Of a stretch of DNA of 64,000 nucleotides, positions 53,427-61,929 are shown one piece after another. The stretch covers positions 50,590 through 114,589 of the forward strand of contig CALWCO010000002.1 in assembly GCA_944376455.1 (NCBI GenBank), in the 5' to 3' direction. Positions within the stretch are counted from its first letter, which is position 1; each line of letters begins with the position of its first letter. Source of the DNA: an uncultured Clostridia bacterium (GTDB lineage Bacteria > Bacillota > Clostridia > Christensenellales > Borkfalkiaceae). Made by a program: the position numbers and the translations under genes. The notes beneath the pieces are model-generated. The model was given only the letters and a program-made list of their open reading frames with translations. It did no database searches and had not been told where the DNA came from.

Positions 53427-53592
53427 GCTTTTTCTCTCCGAAAAGTTACCGTACAATAAAAAGATATACCTGTATTATAAACCCGACGAGGCATTATGTC
53501 AAATACTTATATTGCATGAATTATAATAACTTTTTCCTATGATTGCTCAATCTTTCCCGCAAAATATACAATTTTATGCGACGCATAGTACT

Positions 53593-54243
53593 TTATATTT
53601 TTAGAAAATCACGCAAAATCTCTAACTCTTCGGTGTAAATACAGTGTTTGAAACCGTTGTTTTTTACTTTTTGGAAACAATCCTCAAACTGCACCCATCT
53701 GACTTCTTCCGTTTCGTCGGCATCCAGAGAAAACTCCCTTTCCTCTTTTTCGCAACGCAAAAGATAGACGCCGCTCACCTGATTGTCAATGAACGGACGA
53801 CCGTCTTTGCCCTTGCCGCGAAAGCAAAAAATGCGTTTTCCGCAACGGCGCAGATCTTTTTCATCGGCCGTTATGCCGAGCTCCTCTTCCAGCTCCCGCA
53901 AAGCACACGACAAAGAACTTTCTCCCGCGCGCAGATGTCCCGCCGCGGAAATATCGTAACATCCCGCATAATCCTTATGCTCGGAGCGTTTTTGCAAAAG
54001 GAGCTGTACGGATCCGTTTTTTTCACGATACAGCCAGACGTGTGCGGTGCGGTGACGGATTCCTTTTTCGTGCGCTTCTTCCCGTCCGACAAGATCGCCC
54101 GTCGGCTCGCCGTTTTCGTCCACAACATCCAGCATTTCCTCGCCGTTGAATGCACGCAACAGATCGTCTATACCCCTTTCATCGAGCTCTTCCCGCATGG
54201 AGGCAAGTTTTCCGTATGCCATTTTGTCGTGATGTATGGTCAT
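53593..54243 (-). CDS. NUDIX hydrolase (isopentenyl isomerase-like group)
   Basis: A 216-residue protein with a complete Nudix box, GHLRAGESSLSCALRELEEE, then LGI (about residues 102-124), preceded by HRTAHVWLYREKNGSVQLLL, as in the YfcD/IPP isomerase-like branch. An N-terminal helical part of 40 residues precedes the domain. ATG at 54243 has AAGGAG eight bases upstream. Substrate unknown. One copy of the 17-base motif abuts its stop codon. Confidence 0.88.
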   Translation of the reverse strand: MTIHHDKMAYGKLASMREELDERGIDDLLRAFNGEEMLDVVDENGEPTGDLVGREEAHEKGIRHRTAHVWLYREKNGSVQLLLQKRSEHKDYAGCYDISAAGHLRAGESSLSCALRELEEELGITADEKDLRRCGKRIFCFRGKGKDGRPFIDNQVSGVYLLRCEKEEREFSLDADETEEVRWVQFEDCFQKVKNNGFKHCIYTEELEILRDFLKI

Positions 54244-54475
54244 TTTTTTAACTCCTTCGAAAAGTTTACCTTTTTGCCCCTTGTGCGAATACTTTATGCG
54301 TTTAGCTTGCTCCTTTTGCGCAGGACAAAAAGCGGCAAAATTCATACGCCCTTGGTTTTTCCGATTGCAATCAATAAAACCTCCGAAAAAATTTTACTGT
54401 ATTTTTCAGAGGTTTTATTCTGTTTTTTTCACATAGCGAAAAAGACGTATTCAGAAAAGATCAACCGTTATACCT

Positions 54476-55639
54476 TTACATCCCTTCGGGCAAATCGGCT
54501 TTGGGAACAATGAGTTCCATATCCGAATCCGGATAGGAACAGCAGGGATGGATATACCCGAATTTCCCGTCGGCAAGACGGCGTTTGTCCGCACCCGCAA
54601 GACTGAATTTTCCCGATAAAAGTTTGCTGTGGCAGAACCCGCAACCGCCCGCGCGGCATTTGGAAGGCGCTTTCAGTCCCGCTCGCTCCATGGCGACCAG
54701 AACGGTTTCGCGGGCATCGGCGGGAACGGTGAACGTTTCAAAGCCGATGTGCACGGTCAGTTGCCATGTCTTCGGCTCGACGTCGCGCGCGCCGACACAG
54801 TTTGCCTCTTTTTTGATGCGACGCAGAGGTAGAGCAAAAGCGGTCAATTCCCGATCGGCAAACGCGTACATTGCCGCAGGGCCGCACATCATGACGGTGA
54901 AATCGCCCGAAACGTACTTTTTCAGCAAGTCCGCGCCGATGAATCCGTGTTCATACCCCTCTTTTTCCTCGTCGCTGAGGACATAGATCACTTTGATCTT
55001 ATCCGAAACCAGGGCATCCAGTTCCTTTTTAAAGATGATCTCCTGTTCGGTCTTTGCACCGTAAAAAACGGTCAGCCTGAAATCGTTCGTTCCGTCGGCA
55101 ATCGCCTGCGCCATGCTGTAAAAAGGCGTGATGCCGCTGCCGCCCGCAAGGGCGACGATGTGCGGCACGTCTTTGACGGGTTCATAACAAAACTCGCCCG
55201 ATGGATCGCCCAGCACGAACATATCCCCGACTTTGGCTTCGTCAAAGAGATAACCGCTGAAATAGCCGCATTTCTTGACCGTAACCGCCACTTTCTTTTC
55301 CAGCGCGGCTTTGGGCGCGGAAGAAACGGCATACGGACGGGCGACCTCGCTCTCTCCGATTTTACATCCCACGGTGATATACTGTCCCGCACGGAAATAA
55401 AACGGTTTTTCCGTTTCAAAGGTATATGTCTTGGTATCCGCGGTATTCTGTTCGACGGAGACGAGTTTTGCGCTCTGATAGCCGGGATGCAGGATTTTCG
55501 CTGTTTCGTTGACGGCGTATGTCTTCGGCAGAGGTGCGTCCGAGCCTTCGGCGAGCTTTTCCCGACGTTTGGGCACCAGTTTCTTAAACCGCAGAAGATC
55601 CATAAATCCGAATATCTGTTTTTTGAATACGAAAGCCAT
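54476..55639 (-). CDS. Ferredoxin-NAD(P) reductase-like protein with 2Fe-2S domain
   Basis: A 387-residue electron-transfer protein. The FAD domain shows FRAGQYITVG and RPYAVSSAP (about 83-110). NAD(P) binding is at VALAGGSGITPFYSMAQAI (about 165-183) and MMCGPAAMYAF. A C-terminal plant-type ferredoxin domain carries the cysteine cluster CRAGGCGFCHSKLLSG (about 325) and HPCCS. The start is three bases after the CrtI-like gene stop, so this is a two-gene electron-transfer unit under a TetR gene. Confidence 0.9.
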   Translation of the reverse strand: MAFVFKKQIFGFMDLLRFKKLVPKRREKLAEGSDAPLPKTYAVNETAKILHPGYQSAKLVSVEQNTADTKTYTFETEKPFYFRAGQYITVGCKIGESEVARPYAVSSAPKAALEKKVAVTVKKCGYFSGYLFDEAKVGDMFVLGDPSGEFCYEPVKDVPHIVALAGGSGITPFYSMAQAIADGTNDFRLTVFYGAKTEQEIIFKKELDALVSDKIKVIYVLSDEEKEGYEHGFIGADLLKKYVSGDFTVMMCGPAAMYAFADRELTAFALPLRRIKKEANCVGARDVEPKTWQLTVHIGFETFTVPADARETVLVAMERAGLKAPSKCRAGGCGFCHSKLLSGKFSLAGADKRRLADGKFGYIHPCCSYPDSDMELIVPKADLPEGM

Positions 55640-55642
55640 GTC

Positions 55643-57169
55643 TCAACCCTCCTTTCTGATGTCGCCGACCGTCTGACGCCCGGAAATATCGCCCGAAAAA
55701 TACGCGCTCGAATATCCCGACAGACGCATCGCATAACCGCCTGCAAAGCGCAGACCGCGTATCGTGTGATCCTCGCCCATCATCAACAAACGAGGCATCA
55801 GCCCGTCCCAGTACTGGGATTCATAGCCGTAAATGACCCCTTGCGGGTGTCCGCAATAACGGGCATAGGTCATGGGCGTCGCCACGGAGATCTCTTCGAT
55901 GTGCCCGCGCAATTTCGCGCCAGTATCCTGTTCGAAACGATCGATCATCTTGTTTGCGACATAATCTTTGGTCTTGTAGTAGTCTTCCGCTTTGACGTTT
56001 GCCCAGTCGTCGGACATATAGAGCGTCGTGAAGTACATCATGCAGGTACCCTTGGGCGAGCATTCGGGATAGGCCCGATTGAGACAGACGGTCGCCTGCA
56101 CTTCGTTATCCTTGATGGTCTTCATGTTGTTATACTGCGCAACAGTGTCCATCGTATCATACAGAAAATAGTTATGATTTTCGATGCCGAGTTCGTCGGC
56201 GTCCGCATCCAATCCGAGGAACATGGTCATTCCTCTGCCCGCAAACTTTCTGGCATTGGTAGCCTTGACTTCCGCCTGCGGCACCTTGTCCATCATGCGC
56301 CCGAACACGACATGCGGCGCACAGTTGGCGACGACATGACGGGTTTGGATCTGCGTGCCGTCGGCAAGCACGACGCCGTTCACCCCGCCGTCTTTCTCGT
56401 CGGTCAGGATCTTCACGGCTTCGGTATTGAACAGAACGTCCCCGCCCAGCTCGCGGATGCGTTCCACCAATGCAAGAGAAATTTCATGCGAACGCATCTT
56501 GGGCATACTCGCGCCGCGGCGAATGTAGCGATTGACCATGCTTGCATAGTGCACAAAGCTCAGATCGTCGCAATGCGCGCCCAGATAACACCAGTATGCG
56601 TTGAGAATATCCTTCGCCTTTTTTGGCATTTTGAGAGCGTCAAGCACTTCGTTGACCGAATAAGACCCCGAGCGGACAAAATTGCCGTATTGCCCCACCA
56701 TGATTTTGGAATCGGTCTTGCCGTTGACGGAAGAACTGTACGCCTGCGCCAGACGAATCTCTTCCGCGAGATCGAAAAATTTCGTCATCGACGGGCGGCT
56801 GCCGGGGACATAGCTCTCCATCTTATCGATAAATTCTTTGACGCCGAAAGGCATCGTGGCGTCCAGCTTTTCCGCGCGTGAAATAACACGGTACGCTTCG
56901 GGAATCTGCATCCATTCGATTTTATCGGTAACGCCGAGAGCGTCGAACAGATCGCGCACATCCCCCGCATTGTCGGCAGTGCCGAAATCGTTGAGCTCGT
57001 GCAACGAAGCCTCGAACTCGAATCTTCCGCGACGGAAACTCGTCGCAAATCCGCCGGGCAAATTGTGCTTTTCCACGAGCAGCGTCTTTGCGCCGCCCTG
57101 CAAAAGCCGCACGGCCGCGACCAGGCCGCCGTTCCCGGCGCCGATCACCACAGCATCATACTTCTTCAT
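55643..57169 (-). CDS. Phytoene desaturase-like FAD-dependent oxidoreductase
   Basis: A 508-residue flavoprotein. It begins YDAVVIGAGNGGLVAAVRLL with the GxGxxG motif, LLVEKHNLPGGFATSFRRGR (about 31-50) and a C-terminal GLRFAGGYAMRLSGYSSAYF in place of the usual FAD-binding end. The overall pattern is the CrtI/NAD(P)/FAD oxidoreductase superfamily. Because a reductase with its own 2Fe-2S centre follows directly, it may receive electrons and act as a reductase or saturase rather than a desaturase. The substrate is unknown; no carotenoid genes are nearby. Confidence 0.85.
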   Translation of the reverse strand: MKKYDAVVIGAGNGGLVAAVRLLQGGAKTLLVEKHNLPGGFATSFRRGRFEFEASLHELNDFGTADNAGDVRDLFDALGVTDKIEWMQIPEAYRVISRAEKLDATMPFGVKEFIDKMESYVPGSRPSMTKFFDLAEEIRLAQAYSSSVNGKTDSKIMVGQYGNFVRSGSYSVNEVLDALKMPKKAKDILNAYWCYLGAHCDDLSFVHYASMVNRYIRRGASMPKMRSHEISLALVERIRELGGDVLFNTEAVKILTDEKDGGVNGVVLADGTQIQTRHVVANCAPHVVFGRMMDKVPQAEVKATNARKFAGRGMTMFLGLDADADELGIENHNYFLYDTMDTVAQYNNMKTIKDNEVQATVCLNRAYPECSPKGTCMMYFTTLYMSDDWANVKAEDYYKTKDYVANKMIDRFEQDTGAKLRGHIEEISVATPMTYARYCGHPQGVIYGYESQYWDGLMPRLLMMGEDHTIRGLRFAGGYAMRLSGYSSAYFSGDISGRQTVGDIRKEG

Positions 57170-57188
57170 GGTTCACTCCTCTTTGTTT

Positions 57189-57749
57189 TTATTTTTTTTT
57201 GCTTTCCAGATTTTTGACCAGCCCGCGATAGACGTCGCCGAGCATGGTTCTTACTTCTTCGTCCGAAAAATTGGCCGTCCCCGTCGCCGTCATAGCGGCG
57301 ATCCCGTGCGAAAAGAGCCACATATCCCGATAGACGGTCTGCGCGTCTTCCCCGCGAATGTCGCCGCTCTCTTCGATGACGCTGAGGATATACTCCATCT
57401 CCACACGCGCGCCGAACAGATCGGTCTGTCCGAAATCGCTCATAAACAGCATACAAAAAAGCTCTTTCTCTTCCGCGGCAAAACGAATGTAATTCAAGCC
57501 GACGGACATATACGGGGAAACGTCGGGCGTTTTCCGCCGTAAATATTCTCCGAATACGGCAAGCGCCTCCCGAAAAACGTCCTTTTTCAGAACTTCCATA
57601 TTTCCGTAATGCCAAAATATCGGTTGCGTCGAACAGGACAGCGTCGCCGCCAGTGCTTTTGCCGTCAATGCGCCGCTCCCCTTTTTTCGCACCAATGCCA
57701 TCGCGGCCTGCAATATCCGCTCTTTGCTGACTTTTGCTTTCGGCGGCAT
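57189..57749 (-). CDS. TetR/AcrR family transcriptional regulator
   Basis: A 186-residue regulator with an N-terminal TetR HTH: SKERILQAAMALVRKKGSGA, LTAKALAATLSCSTQPIFWH, YGNMEVLKKDVF. The C-terminal ligand domain is helical. Its stop is 19 bases before the CrtI-like gene, so it is first in that operon and probably autoregulates. ATG at 57749 is preceded by AGGAGAGG. An AT-rich inverted repeat upstream (57772-57803) is a possible operator. Confidence 0.9.
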   Translation of the reverse strand: MPPKAKVSKERILQAAMALVRKKGSGALTAKALAATLSCSTQPIFWHYGNMEVLKKDVFREALAVFGEYLRRKTPDVSPYMSVGLNYIRFAAEEKELFCMLFMSDFGQTDLFGARVEMEYILSVIEESGDIRGEDAQTVYRDMWLFSHGIAAMTATGTANFSDEEVRTMLGDVYRGLVKNLESKKK

Positions 57750-57771
57750 ACCATCCTCTCCTGTTTCTATT

Positions 57772-57803
57772 GTTATATATTGTACGTTATATATTATATA
57801 TTA
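57772..57803 (-). promoter_or_regulatory. AT-rich inverted repeat, possible TetR operator
   Basis: TATATATTGTACGTTATATA is nearly symmetric about GTAC and lies 22-54 bases before the tetR start. The match is suggestive only; AT-rich DNA easily gives such symmetry. Confidence 0.35.
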
Positions 57804-58028
57804 TGTAGAGCTGTTTGTCAATACCCGATTTTTTATTTTCACCGAGAAAACACAACACAGCCTTTCTCTTTCCGCGTAAAAAATAAAAGAAAGAAAAAGG
57901 AACGACCGGACAAACGATAAAAAGCAGAAATGACGCCCGCGGCGAAAATTCGCCGCGGGCGGCAAGCCGAAAAACATATAAACAAAAAAATATTTTGCAA
58001 AAAACGTGCAGATCAAGCACAAAAAAGT

Positions 58029-58058
58029 CGTCGCCTTCCGCCACTGCGGAAGGCGACG
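58029..58058 (-). terminator. Terminator after the P-type ATPase
   Basis: A 13-bp stem CGTCGCCTTCCGC/GCGGAAGGCGACG with a four-base loop, followed on the - strand by ACTTTTTTG. Confidence 0.88.
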
Positions 58059-58129
58059 AGCGTATAAACAATTACAGTGATTTATATCTGCACTTTTTCA
58101 GTCGGCTTTTTACCCTCTCTTGTATTCCG

Positions 58130-60826
58130 TTATTGCCCGTTCTTCTTTTTACGATAAAGCCGCATAAAGATCTTGGAAATTTCCACGGCGACAAGCGGGA
58201 AGAGCGCGAGCGCGATACAGATCAGCCATTCATCCCATTCAATGGACTGCAGACTGAAAAGCATCTGCAGAGGCGGAACAAACACGACGAGCGCGATGAT
58301 CGCCGCCGATACCAGAAGCGCCCACCAGAGCGTCTTGTTGTGTCCCTGTCCGGGCTTGAAGATGGAATCGTAATTGGAACGCTGATTGAGCGCGTGCGAA
58401 AGCTGAGACACGGACAGCACGATGAACGTCATCGTCATGGCATGATCATGATTGTCATAAATATTCATACCGATGAAATAAGCCGCCAAAGCCGCCGCGG
58501 AAATGAACAGTCCGTGCAGAATGATCCGATAGATCATTCCCCGTTCAAAGAGCGTGCCCGAACGCACGGGTTTCTGTTTCATGATGTTCGAATCGGCGGG
58601 ATCGACGCCCAGCGCCACGGCGGGCAGAGAGTCCGTCGCCAGATTGATGAGGAGAATGTGCACCGCCAGAATGGGCATCTCCCAGCCGAAACATACGGCA
58701 AGCAGAAGAATGAGAATCTCCGCGACGTTGCCGGCAACGAGGAACTGAATGACTTTCTGAATATTGCGGTATACCCTCCGTCCCTCACGCACGGCATATT
58801 CGATGGTCGTGAAGTTATCGTCGAGCAAGATCATGTCGGCGGCATCCTTGGCGACGTCCGTGCCCGTAATGCCCATGGCGACGCCGATATCGGCCTCTTT
58901 GAGCGCGGGCGAGTCGTTGACGCCGTCGCCCGTCATCGCGGCGATCTCGCCGCAACGTCTGAGCGAACGGATGATGCGCAGTTTGTCGGAGGGCGAAACG
59001 CGGGCAAACACGACGCAGGTTTTCACTGCTTCGTCCAGCTCTTCATCCGTCATTTCTTCGAGCTCTTGTCCGGAAATGCAGGTGTTCCCCTCGCGGAAAA
59101 TGTGAAGCTGTTTCGCGATCGCCATGGCGGTTACCTTGTGATCGCCCGTGATCATGACGACGCGTATTCCCGCCTCGTGGCAGGTATCCACCGCCTGAAT
59201 GACCTCTTTGCGGGGCGGATCGATCATACCCGTAACGCCGATGAAGGTCATATCGTTTTCGATGTCGGCCTCTTCGTCTTCGGGCACGGCCGCATGAACG
59301 CGTTTGGCAAAACCGAGCACGCGCAGGGCGTCGCCGCTCATGCGGTTACACAGATCCAAAACCTGTTTTCTGTCGGCATCCGTCATCGGACGCACGCCGT
59401 GTTCGGTCTGATACATCGTACACAGCGGCAACAATTCGTCGACGGCGCCCTTTGTATAGGCAACGTACCCTTCTTCCATTTTGTTGAGAACGGTCATGCG
59501 TTTACGATCGGAATCGAACGGCTGTTCAAAGAGACGCGGGTGCGCGTCTTCATATATTTCCGCATCGATGCCGAATTTTTCGGCAAACAGAACGAGCGCG
59601 CCTTCGGTCGGATCGCCGAGAATATTGCCCGGATGATCGGGGTCCTTTTTGGCGTTCACGCACAGAGCGCAAGCGGACAGCAGGTCGCCGTATACGGACT
59701 TACCGTAACGGGAAGAAAGCTCTTCCGCCGACGTCGTGCGTCCCGCTTCGAAATCCCCATTGACCGCGACGTAAGTGACGGTCATTTTATTGAGCGTAAG
59801 CGTACCCGTCTTATCGCAACAGATGACGGACGCACCGCCCAGCGTTTCCACGGCGGGCAGGCTCTTGACGAGCGCATTCTTTTGCGCCATGCGCTGCACG
59901 CCGAGCGCCATGACGATGGTCGACGTGGCGGGCAAACCTTCGGGAATGATGGAAATCGCCAACGAAATGGCGATGAAAATGTAATTGACCCAGGCATCCC
60001 AACCGTCACGGATCATGCCGATGGCAAAGATCAGAACGCATACGATGAGTCCGACGACGCTGAGCGTCTTGCCGACGGCATTGAGCTTGCGCTTCATGGG
60101 CGTATCGAAATCGTCCTGTTCGTCCAGAAGCCCCGCAATCTTACCGACTTCGCTGTTCATACCCGTACCGACAACAATGCCCGTGGCATTGCCGTACATG
60201 ACGATGGACGAGCTGTAAGCCATATTGACGCGATCCCCCAGAGGCGCGTTTTCGGGCAGAACGGTCTGCCCGTCCTTTTCGGCGGGCACACTCTCGCCCG
60301 TCAGGGCGGCTTCCTGAATTTTTATATTCGCGTCGCGGATGATGCGGATGTCGGCAGGCACGATGCACCCGTCTTCAAGATACACGATGTCTCCCGGCAC
60401 CAGTTCCGAGGCGGGCACCACGCTCTCCTCGCCGTTACGCATGACGCGCGCGTTGGGTGCGGTCATACTCTTAAGCGCTTCCAGTGCGTTGGCGGCTTTC
60501 TTTTCCTGGATAACGCCGATGGTCGCGTTCAGGGCGATGACGACGAGAATGACGATGCCTTCCGCAACCCCTTCATCACCGAAAAAGCTCATCACGAACG
60601 AAAATATCGCCGCTATCAAAAGAATGATGACCATAACGTCGGTAAGCTGTTCAAAGATCATCCTGCCGATGCTCTTGGCCTTTTTCTCGCGCAGATTGTT
60701 TTTACCGTACTTGCGCAATCGCTCGGCCGCTTCTTCGTCACTGAGGCCCTCTTCTGTCGTCTGCAGAATCTTTTCGGTTTCCTCTGCCGTTAAAGCGTGC
60801 CATGGGTGTTGTTGCTGACTTTCCAT
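58130..60826 (-). CDS. Ca2+-type P-type ATPase
   Basis: An 898-residue cation pump of the P2 (SERCA/PMCA-like) group. It has the TGES loop in LTGESVPAEKDGQ (about 175-187), PEGLPATSTIVMALG in helix 4 (about 299), the phosphorylation site CDKTGTLTLNKMTV (Asp about 340), TGDGVNDSPALKEADIGVAM (about 625) and helix 6 NLATDSLPAVALGVDP (about 725). The PEGLP and NLATD residues are those used for Ca2+ by LMCA1-type pumps; Mn2+ or other cations cannot be excluded. GGAGGATTT lies before ATG, preceded by a 180-base leader holding a short ORF. Confidence 0.95.
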   Translation of the reverse strand: MESQQQHPWHALTAEETEKILQTTEEGLSDEEAAERLRKYGKNNLREKKAKSIGRMIFEQLTDVMVIILLIAAIFSFVMSFFGDEGVAEGIVILVVIALNATIGVIQEKKAANALEALKSMTAPNARVMRNGEESVVPASELVPGDIVYLEDGCIVPADIRIIRDANIKIQEAALTGESVPAEKDGQTVLPENAPLGDRVNMAYSSSIVMYGNATGIVVGTGMNSEVGKIAGLLDEQDDFDTPMKRKLNAVGKTLSVVGLIVCVLIFAIGMIRDGWDAWVNYIFIAISLAISIIPEGLPATSTIVMALGVQRMAQKNALVKSLPAVETLGGASVICCDKTGTLTLNKMTVTYVAVNGDFEAGRTTSAEELSSRYGKSVYGDLLSACALCVNAKKDPDHPGNILGDPTEGALVLFAEKFGIDAEIYEDAHPRLFEQPFDSDRKRMTVLNKMEEGYVAYTKGAVDELLPLCTMYQTEHGVRPMTDADRKQVLDLCNRMSGDALRVLGFAKRVHAAVPEDEEADIENDMTFIGVTGMIDPPRKEVIQAVDTCHEAGIRVVMITGDHKVTAMAIAKQLHIFREGNTCISGQELEEMTDEELDEAVKTCVVFARVSPSDKLRIIRSLRRCGEIAAMTGDGVNDSPALKEADIGVAMGITGTDVAKDAADMILLDDNFTTIEYAVREGRRVYRNIQKVIQFLVAGNVAEILILLLAVCFGWEMPILAVHILLINLATDSLPAVALGVDPADSNIMKQKPVRSGTLFERGMIYRIILHGLFISAAALAAYFIGMNIYDNHDHAMTMTFIVLSVSQLSHALNQRSNYDSIFKPGQGHNKTLWWALLVSAAIIALVVFVPPLQMLFSLQSIEWDEWLICIALALFPLVAVEISKIFMRLYRKKKNGQ

Positions 60827-60881
60827 AAAATGCGGAAAAATCCTCCTTTATTTTGTAAATATTTTTTATAACGCAAAAAGA

Positions 60882-60901
60882 CATAGCCGATATCGGTTAT
60901 G
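60882..60901 (-). promoter_or_regulatory. Palindrome in the P-ATPase leader
   Basis: CATAGCCGATATCGGTTATG is symmetric except for one G:T pair. It lies 12 bases after the leader ORF stop and about 55 bases before the ATPase start. In RNA it forms a short stem that could respond to ribosome position; in DNA it could be an operator. Confidence 0.5.
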
Positions 60902-60913
60902 CCTCATCGTTTC

Positions 60914-60964
60914 TTATTTTATACTTCGGTTGCCGTCGCTTGGATCGCAGCCGTCCGCGTTCAT
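60914..60964 (-). CDS. 16-residue leader peptide upstream of the P-ATPase (candidate)
   Basis: ATG at 60964 has AAGGAG seven bases upstream and encodes MNADGCDPSDGNRSIK then a stop. It lies in the leader of the ATPase transcript, about 38 bases after the predicted transcription start. Short acidic/proline leader peptides control Mg2+ transporters in some bacteria. Here three Asp, one Pro and one Cys in 16 residues suit such a role, but this is inference; translation is not shown. Confidence 0.5.
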   Translation of the reverse strand: MNADGCDPSDGNRSIK

Positions 60965-61009
60965 TTTTCCGCTCCTTTATCCAAACCGCGTCTTTTTTCG
61001 GTTTTTTAT

Positions 61010-61038
61010 ATCATAACATATTTCCCGTGTGCTGTCAA
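61010..61038 (-). promoter_or_regulatory. Sigma-A promoter of the P-type ATPase
   Basis: On the - strand a perfect TTGACA (61038-61033), a 17-base spacer and TATGAT (61015-61010). It predicts a leader of about 175 bases before the ATPase start. Confidence 0.85.
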
Positions 61039-61179
61039 CGGTTTTAGAGCATATTTTCCCCCGGCAAAAAAATATTCAGATACCCCGCCGGAAAAATCGG
61101 AAAAAATGCCCTTTCTTCACGCAAAAGCCCTTACTTTCTCTATATATTATGTTACGCATAGTACATGATATATGTTGAT

Positions 61180-61821
61180 TCAAGCTTTGATTTTTTTGAT
61201 TGCAGAAATATCGCCGCTGCAAAGCGTTTCCATGTTTTCAAATATCTTTTCCGCATCCCAATCCCACCATTTCAAACGCAGCAGAAAGGCGATCGTTTCG
61301 TCGTCAAAACGCTTGCGGATGACCCGCGCGGGATTTCCGCCGACGATGTGATAGGCGGGAACGTCTTTGGAAACGACCGAACAGGCGCCGACGATCGCGC
61401 CGTCGCCGATATGCACGCCGGGCAAAACGGTCACGTTCTGCCCGATCCAGACGTCGTTGCCGACGACCGTATCCCCTTTCAAGGGCAAATCGGCGAGGGA
61501 AGGCGTCGCCTTCTCCCAGCCGCCGCCCATGATGTTGAACGGGTATGCGGTGGCAGAGCGCATGCGGTGGTTGGCGCCGTTCATGACGAACTCCACCCCT
61601 CGGGCGATGGCGCAAAATTTCCCGATGATCAGTTTATCGCCGAGAAAGGGATAGTGATGCGTCACATGTTTTTCAAAGTTTTCCGCGCCCTTCGGGTCGT
61701 CGTAATAGGTGTACTCCCCCACCTCGATATTGGGACGAGTGATAACGTTTTTAATAAAACAGACGCTCGGGACGGCGGGATTGGGAATGACTGCATCCGG
61801 GTCGGGACCGCAACGTTGCAT
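61180..61821 (-). CDS. Vat-like streptogramin A / xenobiotic acetyltransferase
   Basis: A 213-residue left-handed beta-helix acetyltransferase. It begins MQRCGPDPDAVIP and shows the Vat pattern: GEYTYYDDPKGAENFEKHV, LIIGKFCAIARGVEFVMNGANHRM (catalytic histidine about 82), AYPFNIMGGGWEKATPSLAD, and VGNDVWIGQNVTVLPGVHIG, then HIVGGNPARVIRKRF. The similarity to known Vat enzymes is extensive. Vat proteins acetylate virginiamycin-type antibiotics. Homologues in commensals may have other substrates, so resistance is inferred, not shown. Confidence 0.88.
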   Translation of the reverse strand: MQRCGPDPDAVIPNPAVPSVCFIKNVITRPNIEVGEYTYYDDPKGAENFEKHVTHHYPFLGDKLIIGKFCAIARGVEFVMNGANHRMRSATAYPFNIMGGGWEKATPSLADLPLKGDTVVGNDVWIGQNVTVLPGVHIGDGAIVGACSVVSKDVPAYHIVGGNPARVIRKRFDDETIAFLLRLKWWDWDAEKIFENMETLCSGDISAIKKIKA

Positions 61822-61929
61822 ATCAAGCTCCTTATATTTTTTTCTGCAAAGGGAAACCGCAGGGATCTGCTCTTTTTCACGGTCTGCACGGCGATCGCTG
61901 CCCTTTTCCCCTCAAGGCATGGACGCACG

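Larger units (their letters stand above)
57750..58129. other. Intergenic region between P-type ATPase and tetR
   Basis: No gene in 380 bases. It holds the ATPase terminator (58029-58058), another perfect hairpin GCCCGCGGCGAA-AA-TTCGCCGCGGGC (57935-57960), and AT-rich DNA before tetR. Confidence 0.7.

Noticed and set aside
57995..60793. A 932-codon + strand ORF opposite the P-type ATPase
   Set aside because: It mirrors the ATPase gene in antisense, is rich in His and Arg, has no recognisable domain and exists because of codon bias in the real gene.
60840..61005. A yybP-ykoY (Mn2+) or M-box (Mg2+) riboswitch in the P-ATPase leader
   Set aside because: GATGAGGC and CGACGGCAACC recall pieces of these RNAs, but the invariant segments (GGGGAGUA, or the full M-box core) are missing.
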